Of a stretch of DNA of 64,000 bases, positions 1 through 8,578 are shown in pieces. Under the pieces are notes generated by a model. The model searched no databases and was not told the origin of the DNA. It saw only the letters and a program-made list of their open reading frames with translations. The position numbers were made by a program, and so were the translations under genes. This stretch comes from Vibrio crassostreae 9ZC13. GTDB taxonomy: Bacteria; Pseudomonadota; Gammaproteobacteria; Enterobacterales; Vibrionaceae. Each line of letters opens with the position of its first letter. Position 1 is the stretch's first letter. The DNA lies in contig NZ_AJYZ02000019.1 of NCBI RefSeq assembly GCF_000272045.2, forward strand, positions 1,609,202 through 1,673,201, written 5' to 3'.

Positions 1-1197
1 TTCTTCCAAAATGGTCAACACCAAGTGATCTTGGGTACCGGATTTGTGGGTAAGGTTTTTGCCATCATGAAAGGCAACGAGGCCATTGAAGAAGCTCCAC
101 AAGAAGAAGAGAAAAAAGACAAAGTGAGTACCTTCCAAACGGTAACACGTACTTTCTCTGACATCTTTGTCGCCATTATTCCTGCCTTGGTTGCGACCGG
201 TTTATTGATGGGCTTACGTGGGCTGTTGGTTAACGGCTTCGGTATTGAACTGTCGCCACAGCTAAATACGTTGTCTCAAGTTTTAACCGATACGGCCTTC
301 ATCTTTATTCCAGTGTTGGTGACATGGTCTGCTATGCGAGTGTTTGGCGGTAATCCAGTGCTCGGTATTGTATTGGGTCTGATGCTGGTGGCACCGCAGC
401 TAGCAAGCAAATGGGATGTTGCCTTTGGTAATGCCGAGGCGATGATGATTCCATTCATGGGCTTCGAAATTGCGGTGACTGGCTTACAAAGCTCGATTCT
501 TCCTGCGGTATTTATGGGCTGGTTTGCTGCCTTAGTTGAGCGCACATCACGCAAACACATCCCTGAAGTTCTGGATTTGATTCTGACACCATTTATTACG
601 TTGTTGGTCTCTTTGATTGCTGGCTTGGTATTCGTTGGTCCAATCCTACTCGGCATTGAAAAACTCATTACCGAAGCCGTTCTCTACTTCTTACAAATCC
701 CATACGGCATTGGTGGCTTGATTTACGGCGGCGCAATTCAATTCATGGCGGTAACAGGTATGCACCACACCATCGTGCCTATCACGATAGCAATGGTGAC
801 AGATACAGGCTTTGACTACATCAACCCATTGGGTACTGCTGCAATCGCAGGCCAGTTTGGTGCGGCAATGGCGGTTATGTCGATGCAGACAGACAAAGTG
901 AAGCGCACCGGTATGTTTGGTGCAGCGTTGCCAGCTCTGTTTGGTATCACTGAACCAGCGATGTTTGCGATTACTCTGCCTCGCGTAAAACCTTTCTTGT
1001 ATGGCTGTATTGGCGGTGCATTAGGTGGCTGTTTGGGCGCGATTGCGGGTATTGGCTCTGCGGGTACGGGCGCAACTATGTTACCGGGTGTTCTGCTTTA
1101 TCTTGGCGGCGGTCTAGGAATGTATGTGCTTGTTATGTTGGTGGGTGCGGCTTCGGCTTTCGCATTAACAAAGCTGCTTTACAAAGAGCCTAAATAA
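1..1197 (+). CDS. scrA: PTS sucrose-specific EIIBC component (5' truncated)
   Basis: Partial gene: the frame is open from the first base of the window, so the EIIB domain is mostly missing. About 8 residues upstream of the GTG at 25 read as the end of an EIIB domain. A charged linker rich in E and K (about residues 27-45) leads into an EIIC membrane domain of roughly ten hydrophobic segments. The EIIC signature with GITEPAMFAI lies near 948-977. The family transports and phosphorylates sucrose, delivering sucrose-6-phosphate to the cytoplasm. The hydrolase follows 45 bp downstream, which supports sucrose as substrate over other glucosides. The sugar is inferred from context; the PTS family is certain. 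Confidence 0.93.
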   Translation, partial: FFQNGQHQVILGTGFVGKVFAIMKGNEAIEEAPQEEEKKDKVSTFQTVTRTFSDIFVAIIPALVATGLLMGLRGLLVNGFGIELSPQLNTLSQVLTDTAFIFIPVLVTWSAMRVFGGNPVLGIVLGLMLVAPQLASKWDVAFGNAEAMMIPFMGFEIAVTGLQSSILPAVFMGWFAALVERTSRKHIPEVLDLILTPFITLLVSLIAGLVFVGPILLGIEKLITEAVLYFLQIPYGIGGLIYGGAIQFMAVTGMHHTIVPITIAMVTDTGFDYINPLGTAAIAGQFGAAMAVMSMQTDKVKRTGMFGAALPALFGITEPAMFAITLPRVKPFLYGCIGGALGGCLGAIAGIGSAGTGATMLPGVLLYLGGGLGMYVLVMLVGAASAFALTKLLYKEPK

Positions 1198-1242
1198 TTT
1201 TTCACCACCTATTTGAGTGAATATCTTTTTCTTGGAGTTGTT

Positions 1243-2679
1243 ATGGATTTTTCTAATCGTCAAAACCGCTTTGTCCGAATTCACGAGGTGAGCGAGGAGT
1301 ATTTGGCGGATATTGAACACAAAACACAAACAGACCCGTTTTACCCGAGCTACCACATAGCACCAAAGCACGGCCTGTTGAATGACCCGAATGGTTTGAG
1401 TTACTTCAATGGCGAGCACCATATTTTCTACCAGTGGTTCCCGCTTGGCCCAGTGCACGGTTTGAAGCACTGGTACCACGTATCGACCAACGATTTCGTG
1501 AACTTTACTGACCGCGGTATCGCGATGTACCCAGACCAAGATTATGACCATCATGGTTGTTATACCGGTGTTGGTGTACCACACGATGACCAGCTGTACA
1601 TTTTCTACACGGCGAATTTGAAAAAGGAGAATGACCAACGTCACCCGACTCAAGTTCTCGCGATTATGGACAAGCAAGGTAACGTGGAAAAGAAAGGCGT
1701 CGTCGTGGATTTCGATCCTAATGCCTACACTGCAGAGATTCGTGACCCAGTGCTGGTTTGTCGTGACAACGATTATCACATGTTGATTGGCGCTCAAGAT
1801 CATAACGAAAAGGGCACGCTGGCTTATTACCACGGTAAAGACATTGATGATTACCACCATATGGGTGACATCGATGTGGGTCTCGAAGACTTTGGCTATA
1901 TGTGGGAGTGTCCGAACTACTACGAAACCGATGAAAACGGGGTTTACATCTTCTCGCCTCAAGGTGTTAGCTCAGACAATAAGTACGATCTTAAGAACGT
2001 CTTCTCTGTGGTTTATATGGTCGGTGAGCGTATTGATTTTGAATCGAAAGTATTCAACAACCAAGGCTACCGTGAGCTGGACAAAGGCTTCGATTTCTAC
2101 GCGCCACAAACTTATCTGGATGACCAACAACGTCGTATCTTGATTGGCTGGCTAGGTAACTCAAAAAGTGACTACCCAACCGATAAGAATGGCTGGGCAC
2201 ACATGCTGACTCTGCCACGTGAGTTGACGATTGATGGTAGTTACCTAATTCAGACACCATTGAAAGAGCTTGAAGCGCTGCGTCAAAACTCAGTGGATGT
2301 TGAAGGCTCTACACCTGTGGCATTGATGTCACGAGCGTTTGAGTTGGAACTGAATGTAGATGAGTCTTTCACTCTGACTCTGGCTAACCAGAAAGGTGAG
2401 CAGATGGTGTTCCAAGGTGATCGCGATGAGCTGATTCTGGACCGCTCTCACGTTTCACATCTACACGCGGAAGCATACGGCACGGTTCGTTATGCACAGC
2501 GCCTAGAGCAAGCACAAACTATTCGCATCTTTGTCGATAACTCAGCGATGGAAATTTTTGCTGACAACGGCAAGACAGTGTTCACCTCTCGCATCTTCAT
2601 CGATGAGCTGTCTCTGGTCGCGCTAGATAATGCGACTGGCACACTGCATTACATGTCTGCGATACAGGCTACTCGCTAG
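1243..2679 (+). CDS. scrB: Sucrose-6-phosphate hydrolase (GH32)
   Basis: A GH32 beta-fructosidase of 478 residues. It would cleave sucrose-6-phosphate to glucose-6-phosphate and fructose in the cytoplasm. The nucleophile motif NDPNG is at residues 47-51, with D48 as predicted nucleophile. The RDP motif is at 167-169 and the acid/base EC motif at E222-C223. A C-terminal beta-sandwich follows from about residue 330. I chose the ATG at 1243 because GGAG lies just upstream; the in-frame TTG at 1213 has no ribosome site. It sits between the EIIBC gene and a porin gene in the scr operon. Confidence 0.95.
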   Translation: MDFSNRQNRFVRIHEVSEEYLADIEHKTQTDPFYPSYHIAPKHGLLNDPNGLSYFNGEHHIFYQWFPLGPVHGLKHWYHVSTNDFVNFTDRGIAMYPDQDYDHHGCYTGVGVPHDDQLYIFYTANLKKENDQRHPTQVLAIMDKQGNVEKKGVVVDFDPNAYTAEIRDPVLVCRDNDYHMLIGAQDHNEKGTLAYYHGKDIDDYHHMGDIDVGLEDFGYMWECPNYYETDENGVYIFSPQGVSSDNKYDLKNVFSVVYMVGERIDFESKVFNNQGYRELDKGFDFYAPQTYLDDQQRRILIGWLGNSKSDYPTDKNGWAHMLTLPRELTIDGSYLIQTPLKELEALRQNSVDVEGSTPVALMSRAFELELNVDESFTLTLANQKGEQMVFQGDRDELILDRSHVSHLHAEAYGTVRYAQRLEQAQTIRIFVDNSAMEIFADNGKTVFTSRIFIDELSLVALDNATGTLHYMSAIQATR

Positions 2680-2710
2680 CCACCAATAAATTATTCCAAA
2701 ACAAAAAACA

Positions 2711-2737
2711 AGGCCCTCGTTGGGGAGGGCCTCTTAT
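2711..2737 (+). terminator. Intercistronic hairpin in the scr operon
   Basis: An 8-bp perfect stem (AGGCCCTC with GAGGGCCT) around a 6-base loop is followed by a weak CTTATT tract. It lies between scrB and the porin gene. It may act as a partial terminator or as an RNA-stabilising element that sets different levels for enzyme and porin. Confidence 0.6.
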
Positions 2738-2758
2738 TGCCAAAATATAGGGTTTAGC

Positions 2759-3877
2759 ATGAAAAATACACTAAAAATGTCGCTCGCTGCGGCTTCAGTA
2801 ATGGCTGCAATGACAGCGAACGCTGGAATCAGCATTGTTGATACGGAAGAAGGTAACTTCTCTGTTGGCGGTAACGTGGAGTTGAACTTCAACTACCAAG
2901 ACCGTGAATCACACGATAATAATGACAGCGAATTTAACCAAGACGGCCGCGTTCTAATTGAATTTGCTGGCGAAAAGTACACGAGCAATGGTCACTATGT
3001 GGGTGTGAAAGCACAGCCTTTGTTTGAGAGCACAGGCAATATTGCACTGGATGATGCGTACTTTGAGTTTGGTAAGAAAGACGGTTGGGCTATTAAAGCG
3101 GGTCGCTTTGAAGCTTACGACATGTTCCCTGTTGGTCTTGATGTATTCCTAGAGTACTCAGGTGACACAGCGAACGACCTGTATTCAGACGGTGCGGCTT
3201 ACACGTACCAAACGAAAGAGGCGCGTGGTCGCGGCTCAGACGGCCAAATTATGTACAGCCAAACTTTTGGCAACTTGTATGTTGAAGTCGGCGCAATGCT
3301 CGGTGACCGCTCTAACTTGTTCGATGGCGGCATTGAAGGTAAATACCACGGTGAGCAAATCGACACAGTTAAAGATTCATTCCTAGTGCGCCCAGTTGTG
3401 GCTTACCAAATGGGTGATTTCAAGGTAGCCGCTTCGGTGGAAACCAACTTAGTTTCAGACGCGATTGTAGCTGATGGTGTAGATATCTCAGATCGTACGG
3501 GTTACGGCTTGACTGGTAACTGGACCAACGGCGATTGGAGTGTAAATGCGAATGTTGCTTACATGGATGCTGTAGACGAAAACAACCTAACAGCGGGTGT
3601 TAACGCACTTTGGAATAACTTTGGCCTAGGCTACATTCACGCAATCAATGAGTATGAAAACAAAGAGTTTTCTTCTTGGGCTGAAGGCGACGTAAACGTA
3701 TCAACATGGTATGCATCTTACGCATTCCGTGATGTACTTGAAGTACAAGACTTTTCAATTCTTCTAGGTACATACTACACGATGGTTGATAACAAACTGG
3801 ACCAACAATCGGACGCATCCGCCTTTGCTGAAGAAGACGATTTCGGTGCTCGTGTACGTCTGTTCTACGAATTCTAA
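2759..3877 (+). CDS. Outer-membrane porin of the sucrose operon
   Basis: A 372-residue precursor with a signal peptide ending near A22 (...MTANA). The rest is a beta-barrel pattern of alternating aromatic strands and acidic loops, ending in ...LFYEF with the terminal Phe typical of barrel assembly signals. It probably admits sucrose or related sugars across the outer membrane, a role played by ScrY in enteric bacteria. It lacks the N-terminal coiled-coil extension of enteric ScrY, so I do not use that symbol. The ATG at 2759 is used because the signal peptide begins there; an upstream in-frame start at 2720 would run through the hairpin. Confidence 0.85.
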   Translation: MKNTLKMSLAAASVMAAMTANAGISIVDTEEGNFSVGGNVELNFNYQDRESHDNNDSEFNQDGRVLIEFAGEKYTSNGHYVGVKAQPLFESTGNIALDDAYFEFGKKDGWAIKAGRFEAYDMFPVGLDVFLEYSGDTANDLYSDGAAYTYQTKEARGRGSDGQIMYSQTFGNLYVEVGAMLGDRSNLFDGGIEGKYHGEQIDTVKDSFLVRPVVAYQMGDFKVAASVETNLVSDAIVADGVDISDRTGYGLTGNWTNGDWSVNANVAYMDAVDENNLTAGVNALWNNFGLGYIHAINEYENKEFSSWAEGDVNVSTWYASYAFRDVLEVQDFSILLGTYYTMVDNKLDQQSDASAFAEEDDFGARVRLFYEF

Positions 3878-3907
3878 TTTAAACGTCGTTGCTAGAGGCA
3901 AAGTGAT

Positions 3908-4834
3908 ATGAACAAGGTTTGGGTAACTGGAGATGCTGTTGTGGATTTGATTCCAGATGGCGAGGCTCGTTATTTAAAATGCCCTGGTGGCGCACCAGCA
4001 AACGTTGCTGTGGCCATCTCTCGATTGGGTGGTGATACCGCTTTCTTTGGTCGAGTTGGGCAAGATCCGCTAGGGCGCTTTATGAAGCAAACCCTAACGG
4101 ATGAGAAGGTGAATACCGATGACATGCTTCTGGATGAAGCTCAGCGAACATCTACAGTGATTGTCGACTTAGATGATGATGGTGAACGCAGCTTTACCTT
4201 TATGGTTAAGCCAAGCGCCGACCAATTTTTCAGCGTCGAAGACATCCCAACATTCTCATCTGGTCAATGGATGCACAGCTGTTCTATCGCTTTGGCTAAC
4301 GAGCCATCACGCAGCGCAACGCTTGAAGCGATGAAGCGAATGAAATCAGCAGGCGGCTTCATCAGCTTTGACCCGAACCTAAGAGAAGAGGTATGGGCAG
4401 ATCCATTTCAGATCCAAGAGGTGGTAATGAGTGCGGTTAATCTGGCAGATGTAGTGAAGTTTTCTGAAGAGGAACTGACGTTCCTGACAGGCACTGACAC
4501 TCTCGATTCGGCTTTGGACGCATTAAATGTGGTACCTAACAAGCTGATTATTGTGACGCTAGGCGCTCGTGGTGCATTGGCTATATACAATGGTGAGCGT
4601 CGAGTAATTGAGGGTACTACAATTGAGCAAGTCATTGATACAACAGGTGCAGGTGATGCGTTTGTCGGTGGCTTGCTTGCGAAGCTGTCTCAGAATTCTG
4701 ACTGGCACTCTTGGGCTCAGGTCGAAGCTGCGGTTCACTGGGGTAACGGCTGTGGCGCACTTGCGACGACTCAAAAAGGCGCTATGACGGCATTACCATC
4801 CTTTGAAAAGCTAACTAAATTAGTCGGGAAGTAG
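3908..4834 (+). CDS. scrK: Fructokinase (PfkB/ribokinase family)
   Basis: A 308-residue PfkB-family sugar kinase. The N-terminal GGAPANVAVA motif (residues 23-32) and the C-terminal DTTGAGDAF motif, carrying the anion hole and the catalytic Asp, are both intact. In this operon it would phosphorylate the fructose released by ScrB to fructose-6-phosphate. Closely related family members act on aminoimidazole riboside; the operon position favours fructose. It starts 30 bp after the porin gene and is the last gene before a strong terminator. Confidence 0.92.
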   Translation: MNKVWVTGDAVVDLIPDGEARYLKCPGGAPANVAVAISRLGGDTAFFGRVGQDPLGRFMKQTLTDEKVNTDDMLLDEAQRTSTVIVDLDDDGERSFTFMVKPSADQFFSVEDIPTFSSGQWMHSCSIALANEPSRSATLEAMKRMKSAGGFISFDPNLREEVWADPFQIQEVVMSAVNLADVVKFSEEELTFLTGTDTLDSALDALNVVPNKLIIVTLGARGALAIYNGERRVIEGTTIEQVIDTTGAGDAFVGGLLAKLSQNSDWHSWAQVEAAVHWGNGCGALATTQKGAMTALPSFEKLTKLVGK

Positions 4835-4863
4835 TGAATGCTGCCTCACAACGCTTGACCTAT

Positions 4864-4890
4864 AAAGCCGCTCTTTATGAGCGGCTTTTT
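4864..4890 (+). terminator. Rho-independent terminator of the scr operon
   Basis: A 10-bp stem AAAGCCGCTC / GAGCGGCTTT with a 5-base loop and a T run, 29 bp after the scrK stop. Confidence 0.9.
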
Positions 4891-4937
4891 GCTATCTGCA
4901 GTTTGCCTTTTTCTTGTTCAAGAACGTTTCATCTTTC

Positions 4938-5279
4938 TCAATTCGCAGGCAACACCACTGCCGACGCTTCTTCCTCTGAATCTTCTTTGTCGTCTACTTG
5001 TTCAGCAACCCAATCAATTGTCTTGGTTAAATAAAGCTTATTGGTTTCGGTATCACACCAACGCTTTGATAGACCTCTGCGGTTAAATTCGCTGCCAATA
5101 GCGGCCAGTGTCTGATTACTCGGCCTTCCGTAATACAAGGTGTCGCACAGTTGAAGGTTCGACATCGATTGTGGGTATGTATTAACCGACGATGAGTTCA
5201 TGCTTAGTGCTTTGGACTGATTATGCGTGCAACCCGTAAGGCTCAAGAAAAAGATCAATGCTAAGGCTTTCTTCATCAT
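4938..5279 (-). CDS. Small putative lipoprotein
   Basis: A 113-residue protein with a short lipoprotein signal: MMKKALALIFFLSLTGC, lipobox LTGC with Cys17. The mature part is polar, holds two Cys (around residues 45 and 75) and ends in an acidic stretch (DDKEDSEEEA). I do not recognise a named family. It converges on the scr operon, with the scr terminator just past its stop codon. Start could be the first or second Met; both give the same signal peptide. Confidence 0.75.
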   Translation of the reverse strand: MMKKALALIFFLSLTGCTHNQSKALSMNSSSVNTYPQSMSNLQLCDTLYYGRPSNQTLAAIGSEFNRRGLSKRWCDTETNKLYLTKTIDWVAEQVDDKEDSEEEASAVVLPAN

Positions 5280-5523
5280 ATCTCTGAACAGTTACTAATA
5301 ATTGGCGGGGATTATGAGCATGATTAAGTCGTTGATTTGTCAATTCTTCGCTAACTGCTTAAAGACCACGATCTTGCTCGCAATTAGAGCACGTTATTGA
5401 GCCGTTTAATTCCTAGGTCAAAAAATGTATTAACCGCCAAATGCGCAATTTTGTACAAAAGCTGAAAGAGACAATAGAGTAGACTGATAAGTCGCTCGAT
5501 AATTAACAGGCTTAGGAATTGTT

Positions 5524-6357
5524 ATGGAGAACAATAAACGCTCTAAAGAAAAGGCCGAATATAAGATAACCGAAGAGCTCGGCGGCCTTGAAATTCTTAA
5601 TGCTGAATACGAAAAGCAGAACTTCTCGCGCCACAGCCACGAGGGCTATACGCTGGGAGTCATCGAGCAGGGCGCTCAGCGTTTCTATCGAACGGGCGGA
5701 CATCATATAGCACCACAAGATGCGATTATTCTGGTCAATGCCGACGAAGTTCATAGCGGTCACTCTGCCACTGAAGGCGGTTGGGCGTATCGAGCCATGT
5801 ATCCACTCCCAGAGCAACTTGCCAAGATCACTCAAGAGCTAAACCTACCCAATTACGGGGCGCCTTACTTCCCAAGAGCGGTTGTTGAAGATCCTGAACT
5901 CGCCAATCAATTGAGATTAGTCTTTAACACGATTGATGAATCTGACAATCGCTTGTTAAGAGAGACCTTGATGTATGGAATGTTGGTTAAACTGATTAGC
6001 CGACACGGAAAATCGCCACTTACCCCTCAACTCGATGGGAAAACTCAACGCCAACTTGTCTTAGTGAAAGAGTTCTTAGATGACTTTCCACAAGCCGATG
6101 TGTCCCTAGAGGAGCTATCTAAGCTAGCGGCATTGAGCCCGTTTCACTTAGTGCGTTCTTTTCAGAAAAAATTTGGTCTTCCGCCGCATGCGTATCAAAT
6201 CCAATCTCGGTTAAGGCTTTCGCGTAAGTTATTGAAACAAGGACATACCATTTCAGATACAGCGCAAGAGTGTGGCTTTCATGATCAAAGCCATTTTCAT
6301 CGACACTTCAAAAAGGCCAATGGCTACACGCCGGGGCAATACATCAAAATGCTCTAA
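5524..6357 (+). CDS. AraC-family transcriptional regulator
   Basis: A 277-residue regulator. Residues about 15-110 form a cupin-like AraC sensor domain (HSHEGYTLGVIE, then IAPQDAIILVNADEVHSG). Residues about 175-277 form the double helix-turn-helix DNA-binding domain ending in the typical DQSHFHRHFKKANGYTPGQY. The azlCD genes follow on the same strand, so it probably controls that exporter in response to a small hydrophobic or amino-acid ligand. That link is inferred from position. Confidence 0.9.
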   Translation: MENNKRSKEKAEYKITEELGGLEILNAEYEKQNFSRHSHEGYTLGVIEQGAQRFYRTGGHHIAPQDAIILVNADEVHSGHSATEGGWAYRAMYPLPEQLAKITQELNLPNYGAPYFPRAVVEDPELANQLRLVFNTIDESDNRLLRETLMYGMLVKLISRHGKSPLTPQLDGKTQRQLVLVKEFLDDFPQADVSLEELSKLAALSPFHLVRSFQKKFGLPPHAYQIQSRLRLSRKLLKQGHTISDTAQECGFHDQSHFHRHFKKANGYTPGQYIKML

Positions 6358-6386
6358 ACTTGCGTGGCTAAGGTATGGCCAACTCG

Positions 6387-6416
6387 TGTTAAGTGCGGTT
6401 AAGTGCGGTTAAGTGT
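6387..6416. repeat. Short tandem repeat (10-bp unit)
   Basis: The unit gttaagtgcg occurs about three times in direct succession between the AraC-type gene and azlC; the last copy is degenerate (gttaagtgtg). It could be a set of regulator half-sites or simple slippage. Confidence 0.6.
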
Positions 6417-6514
6417 GGCAAACAGAGGGGCATGAAATCGAGCAAGTTTGTACAATCGAACCGACTCAACTCCTCTTACATTGAATAGCCAATGTGAAGA
6501 GAGAAAAGAACTAT

Positions 6515-7243
6515 ATGGATAGTGAAACAATGGATAGACGAACACAGTTATGGAAGGGCGTTTTAGCGGGAATGCCGTTGAGCATTGCGGTAATCCCTTG
6601 GGGGGTTCTGGCCGGTTCATATGCGATAGATGCCGGATTGAATCAACTTCAAGCGCAAGCGATGTCGGCTATTTTGTTTGCTGGCTCAGCGCAACTTGTC
6701 GCCGCGGGTATGTTTAAAGCAGGTATTGGTCTAGGCACCATGTTGTTGACTACCTTATTCATCACGTCTAGACACTTTCTGTATAGCGTATCGATGCGTG
6801 ACAAAATCAGCCATCTTCCTGCGCGTTGGCGTCTATTACTCGGATTTTGGCTCACCGATGAGTTGTTTGCGATTTGTAGTGGGCAGTCTCAGAAAGAATT
6901 TAATCGTTGGTACGCTGCAGGTGTAGGTGGCGGTTTTTATCTCGTTTGGAATATTGCGAGCTTTGTCGGCATTGTCGCGGGAAGCCAAATTCCTTCACTC
7001 AATGAAATTGGTCTCGATTTCGCGGTCGCAGCAACCTTTATCGCTTTGGTGTTCCCATTAATCCGAACTCTACCCGTCGTCGTGTGTGTGGTGGTTTCAT
7101 TGGTCACTTCGGTAGCCATGTCGGTTAACAATATTGAGGGCGGGCTAATGATTGCAGCGATTTCCGGTATGTTAGCGGGCTTTATCAGCGAATCGTTCCA
7201 AGAGCGAAACAACGGCAACAAGACAATTGTGGAGGGGAAATAG
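6515..7243 (+). CDS. azlC: AzlC-family branched-chain amino acid export permease, large subunit
   Basis: A 242-residue integral membrane protein with the AzlC pattern: GVLAGMPLSIAVIPWG at the start, FAGSAQLVAAGM, then TSRHFLYSVSM. About five to seven membrane segments are visible. With the AzlD partner it forms a two-component exporter known to move branched-chain amino acids or analogues. ATG at 6515 is preferred over an in-frame GTG at 6494 because a GAGAG site lies just upstream of it. The azlD gene begins 2 bp after its stop. Confidence 0.92.
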   Translation: MDSETMDRRTQLWKGVLAGMPLSIAVIPWGVLAGSYAIDAGLNQLQAQAMSAILFAGSAQLVAAGMFKAGIGLGTMLLTTLFITSRHFLYSVSMRDKISHLPARWRLLLGFWLTDELFAICSGQSQKEFNRWYAAGVGGGFYLVWNIASFVGIVAGSQIPSLNEIGLDFAVAATFIALVFPLIRTLPVVVCVVVSLVTSVAMSVNNIEGGLMIAAISGMLAGFISESFQERNNGNKTIVEGK

Positions 7244-7245
7244 AG

Positions 7246-7575
7246 ATGATTTGGTTAACGATATTCCTTATGACAGCGATTGTTTTTTTTAGTCGGTATC
7301 TGTTTCTAGAGCCAGCAATCCCGCTTCGATTAAATCAAACCACGCGTCGCCTGTTACGCTATTCAAGTCCCGCTGTGCTTACCGCAATTTGGGGGCCGAT
7401 TGTATTTGCACCAGAGCAGACATTTTGGCCAAGCCTTGAAAACCCATACTTGATAGGCGCGCTGGTCACAGGTCTGTTGATTTGGAAAACAGGCAATGTG
7501 CTGCTAACGATTGGCGTCAGCATGGCGGTGTTTTTATTCTATAACCTTGTCGCGGTTGATTACCTTTTTAACTGA
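7246..7575 (+). CDS. azlD: AzlD-family exporter small subunit
   Basis: A 109-residue membrane protein with four hydrophobic segments and the AzlD motif around RRLLRYSSPAVLTAI (residues 34-48). Its ribosome site (GGAGGGG) overlaps the end of azlC, so the two subunits are translationally linked. It is the partner of AzlC in amino-acid export. Confidence 0.92.
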   Translation: MIWLTIFLMTAIVFFSRYLFLEPAIPLRLNQTTRRLLRYSSPAVLTAIWGPIVFAPEQTFWPSLENPYLIGALVTGLLIWKTGNVLLTIGVSMAVFLFYNLVAVDYLFN

Positions 7576-7617
7576 TACGTAGCTCAATTGATACGTCGTG
7601 TCACGCCATTAGTTATC

Positions 7618-7659
7618 CTCGTTTCAAGTGTATGACTCATTACTTGAAACGAGTGCTTT
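7618..7659 (+). terminator. Hairpin terminator after azlCD
   Basis: A perfect 12-bp stem (CTCGTTTCAAGT / ACTTGAAACGAG) with a 12-base loop, followed by TGCTTTT. The rest of the 319-bp gap before the next gene is AT-rich; I see nothing else in it beyond a likely promoter. Confidence 0.75.
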
Positions 7660-7894
7660 TAGGCTCTAGTTCTCTTGTGGTTCTTTATTCAAAAGCGCTC
7701 TGTTCCTCTCTTCGCCTTCCTCATATCTGTCCAATAAACTCCTCACATTCAAATGCAATTGATTTTATATTATTTTGTACTGTTTAATTCGTTTTACTTA
7801 TGGATAAAAAGTGAGTAAATTTGCAAATAATTCAATGTGTTGAGATGTTTGGAAAGATATTTCAGCTGTTTTACAAAGCTAAAGGGACCTCAAA

Positions 7895-8386
7895 ATGTAT
7901 AGATTTTTCGCAATTTTATTTCTACTCGTACCGCTGCAATTATCAGCGGCACAAGATGATAGGCAAGCTCTGATAAAAGAGCTTCTTCAGATTATGGATG
8001 TCGATTCCACATTGGACGCGGTATACGTTCAAATGGATAGCATGATGGCTAATATGTCTAAAGACCTAGGGGTTTCAGAGTCAGAACAAGCTATTTTTGA
8101 TGATTACTATCAGGGCATGAACGACTTAATGAAAGAGGAGGTTAGCTGGCAAAAGCTAGAGCCAGGAATTGTAACGATTTACAGCAATCAATTCACTGAA
8201 GAAGAGCTCAGTGCAATGATCGATTTCTACAAAACAGAACATGGAAAAAGCATTCTGAAAAAAATGCCAACCGTGACAACAGAGTCAATGATCATGACTC
8301 AGTCGTTAATGCAACAAGTTCTCCCAAAAGTTCAAAAGTTAACGACCAAACTAAAACAAGACCTTGAAGCACATAGAGGTTCTTGA
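7895..8386 (+). CDS. DUF2059 domain protein, exported
   Basis: A 163-residue protein with a signal peptide (MYRFFAILFLLVPLQLSA, cut near residue 18-19). The mature domain has the DUF2059 features: a helical N-terminal half and the segment ENQFTEEELSAMI-like / DFYKTEHGKSILKKMP near residues 105-130. Function of the family is not known; it is predicted periplasmic. It has its own promoter region and is followed by an inverted repeat. Confidence 0.85.
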   Translation: MYRFFAILFLLVPLQLSAAQDDRQALIKELLQIMDVDSTLDAVYVQMDSMMANMSKDLGVSESEQAIFDDYYQGMNDLMKEEVSWQKLEPGIVTIYSNQFTEEELSAMIDFYKTEHGKSILKKMPTVTTESMIMTQSLMQQVLPKVQKLTTKLKQDLEAHRGS

Positions 8387-8449
8387 TCAGAAGCCGTTAG
8401 GTTTGTGATTAGAAATAACGCTCTATACTTGGTCGATAACGTAGATATT

Positions 8450-8495
8450 CTTGAAACACACGCTGCATTTCATGCAATGATTTATGTGTTTCAAG
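8450..8495. repeat. Nested inverted repeat downstream of the DUF2059 gene
   Basis: Outer arms CTTGAAACACA and TGTGTTTCAAG (11 bp, perfect) enclose 24 bases that hold an inner hairpin TGCAT-TTC-ATGCA. No T tract follows, so this is either an imperfect terminator or a structured RNA element. Confidence 0.6.
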
Positions 8496-8578
8496 CGTAA
8501 TCAGGCATAATTACTACCCCATAGCTGAATCATTTTAGGTGTGGGTATTGTGTGTTTAGGTTTTGGTAAGGAGTTAGT

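Noticed and set aside
1165..1962. Long minus-strand frame (265 aa) opposite scrA/scrB
   Set aside because: It is antisense to a well-supported GH32 gene, has no ribosome site and has low-complexity Val/Ile/Thr composition typical of shadow frames.
5314..5400. Small frame MSMIKSLICQFFANCLKTTI... (28 aa) in the AraC leader
   Set aside because: Only a weak GGGG stretch precedes it and composition is not clearly coding; likely chance.
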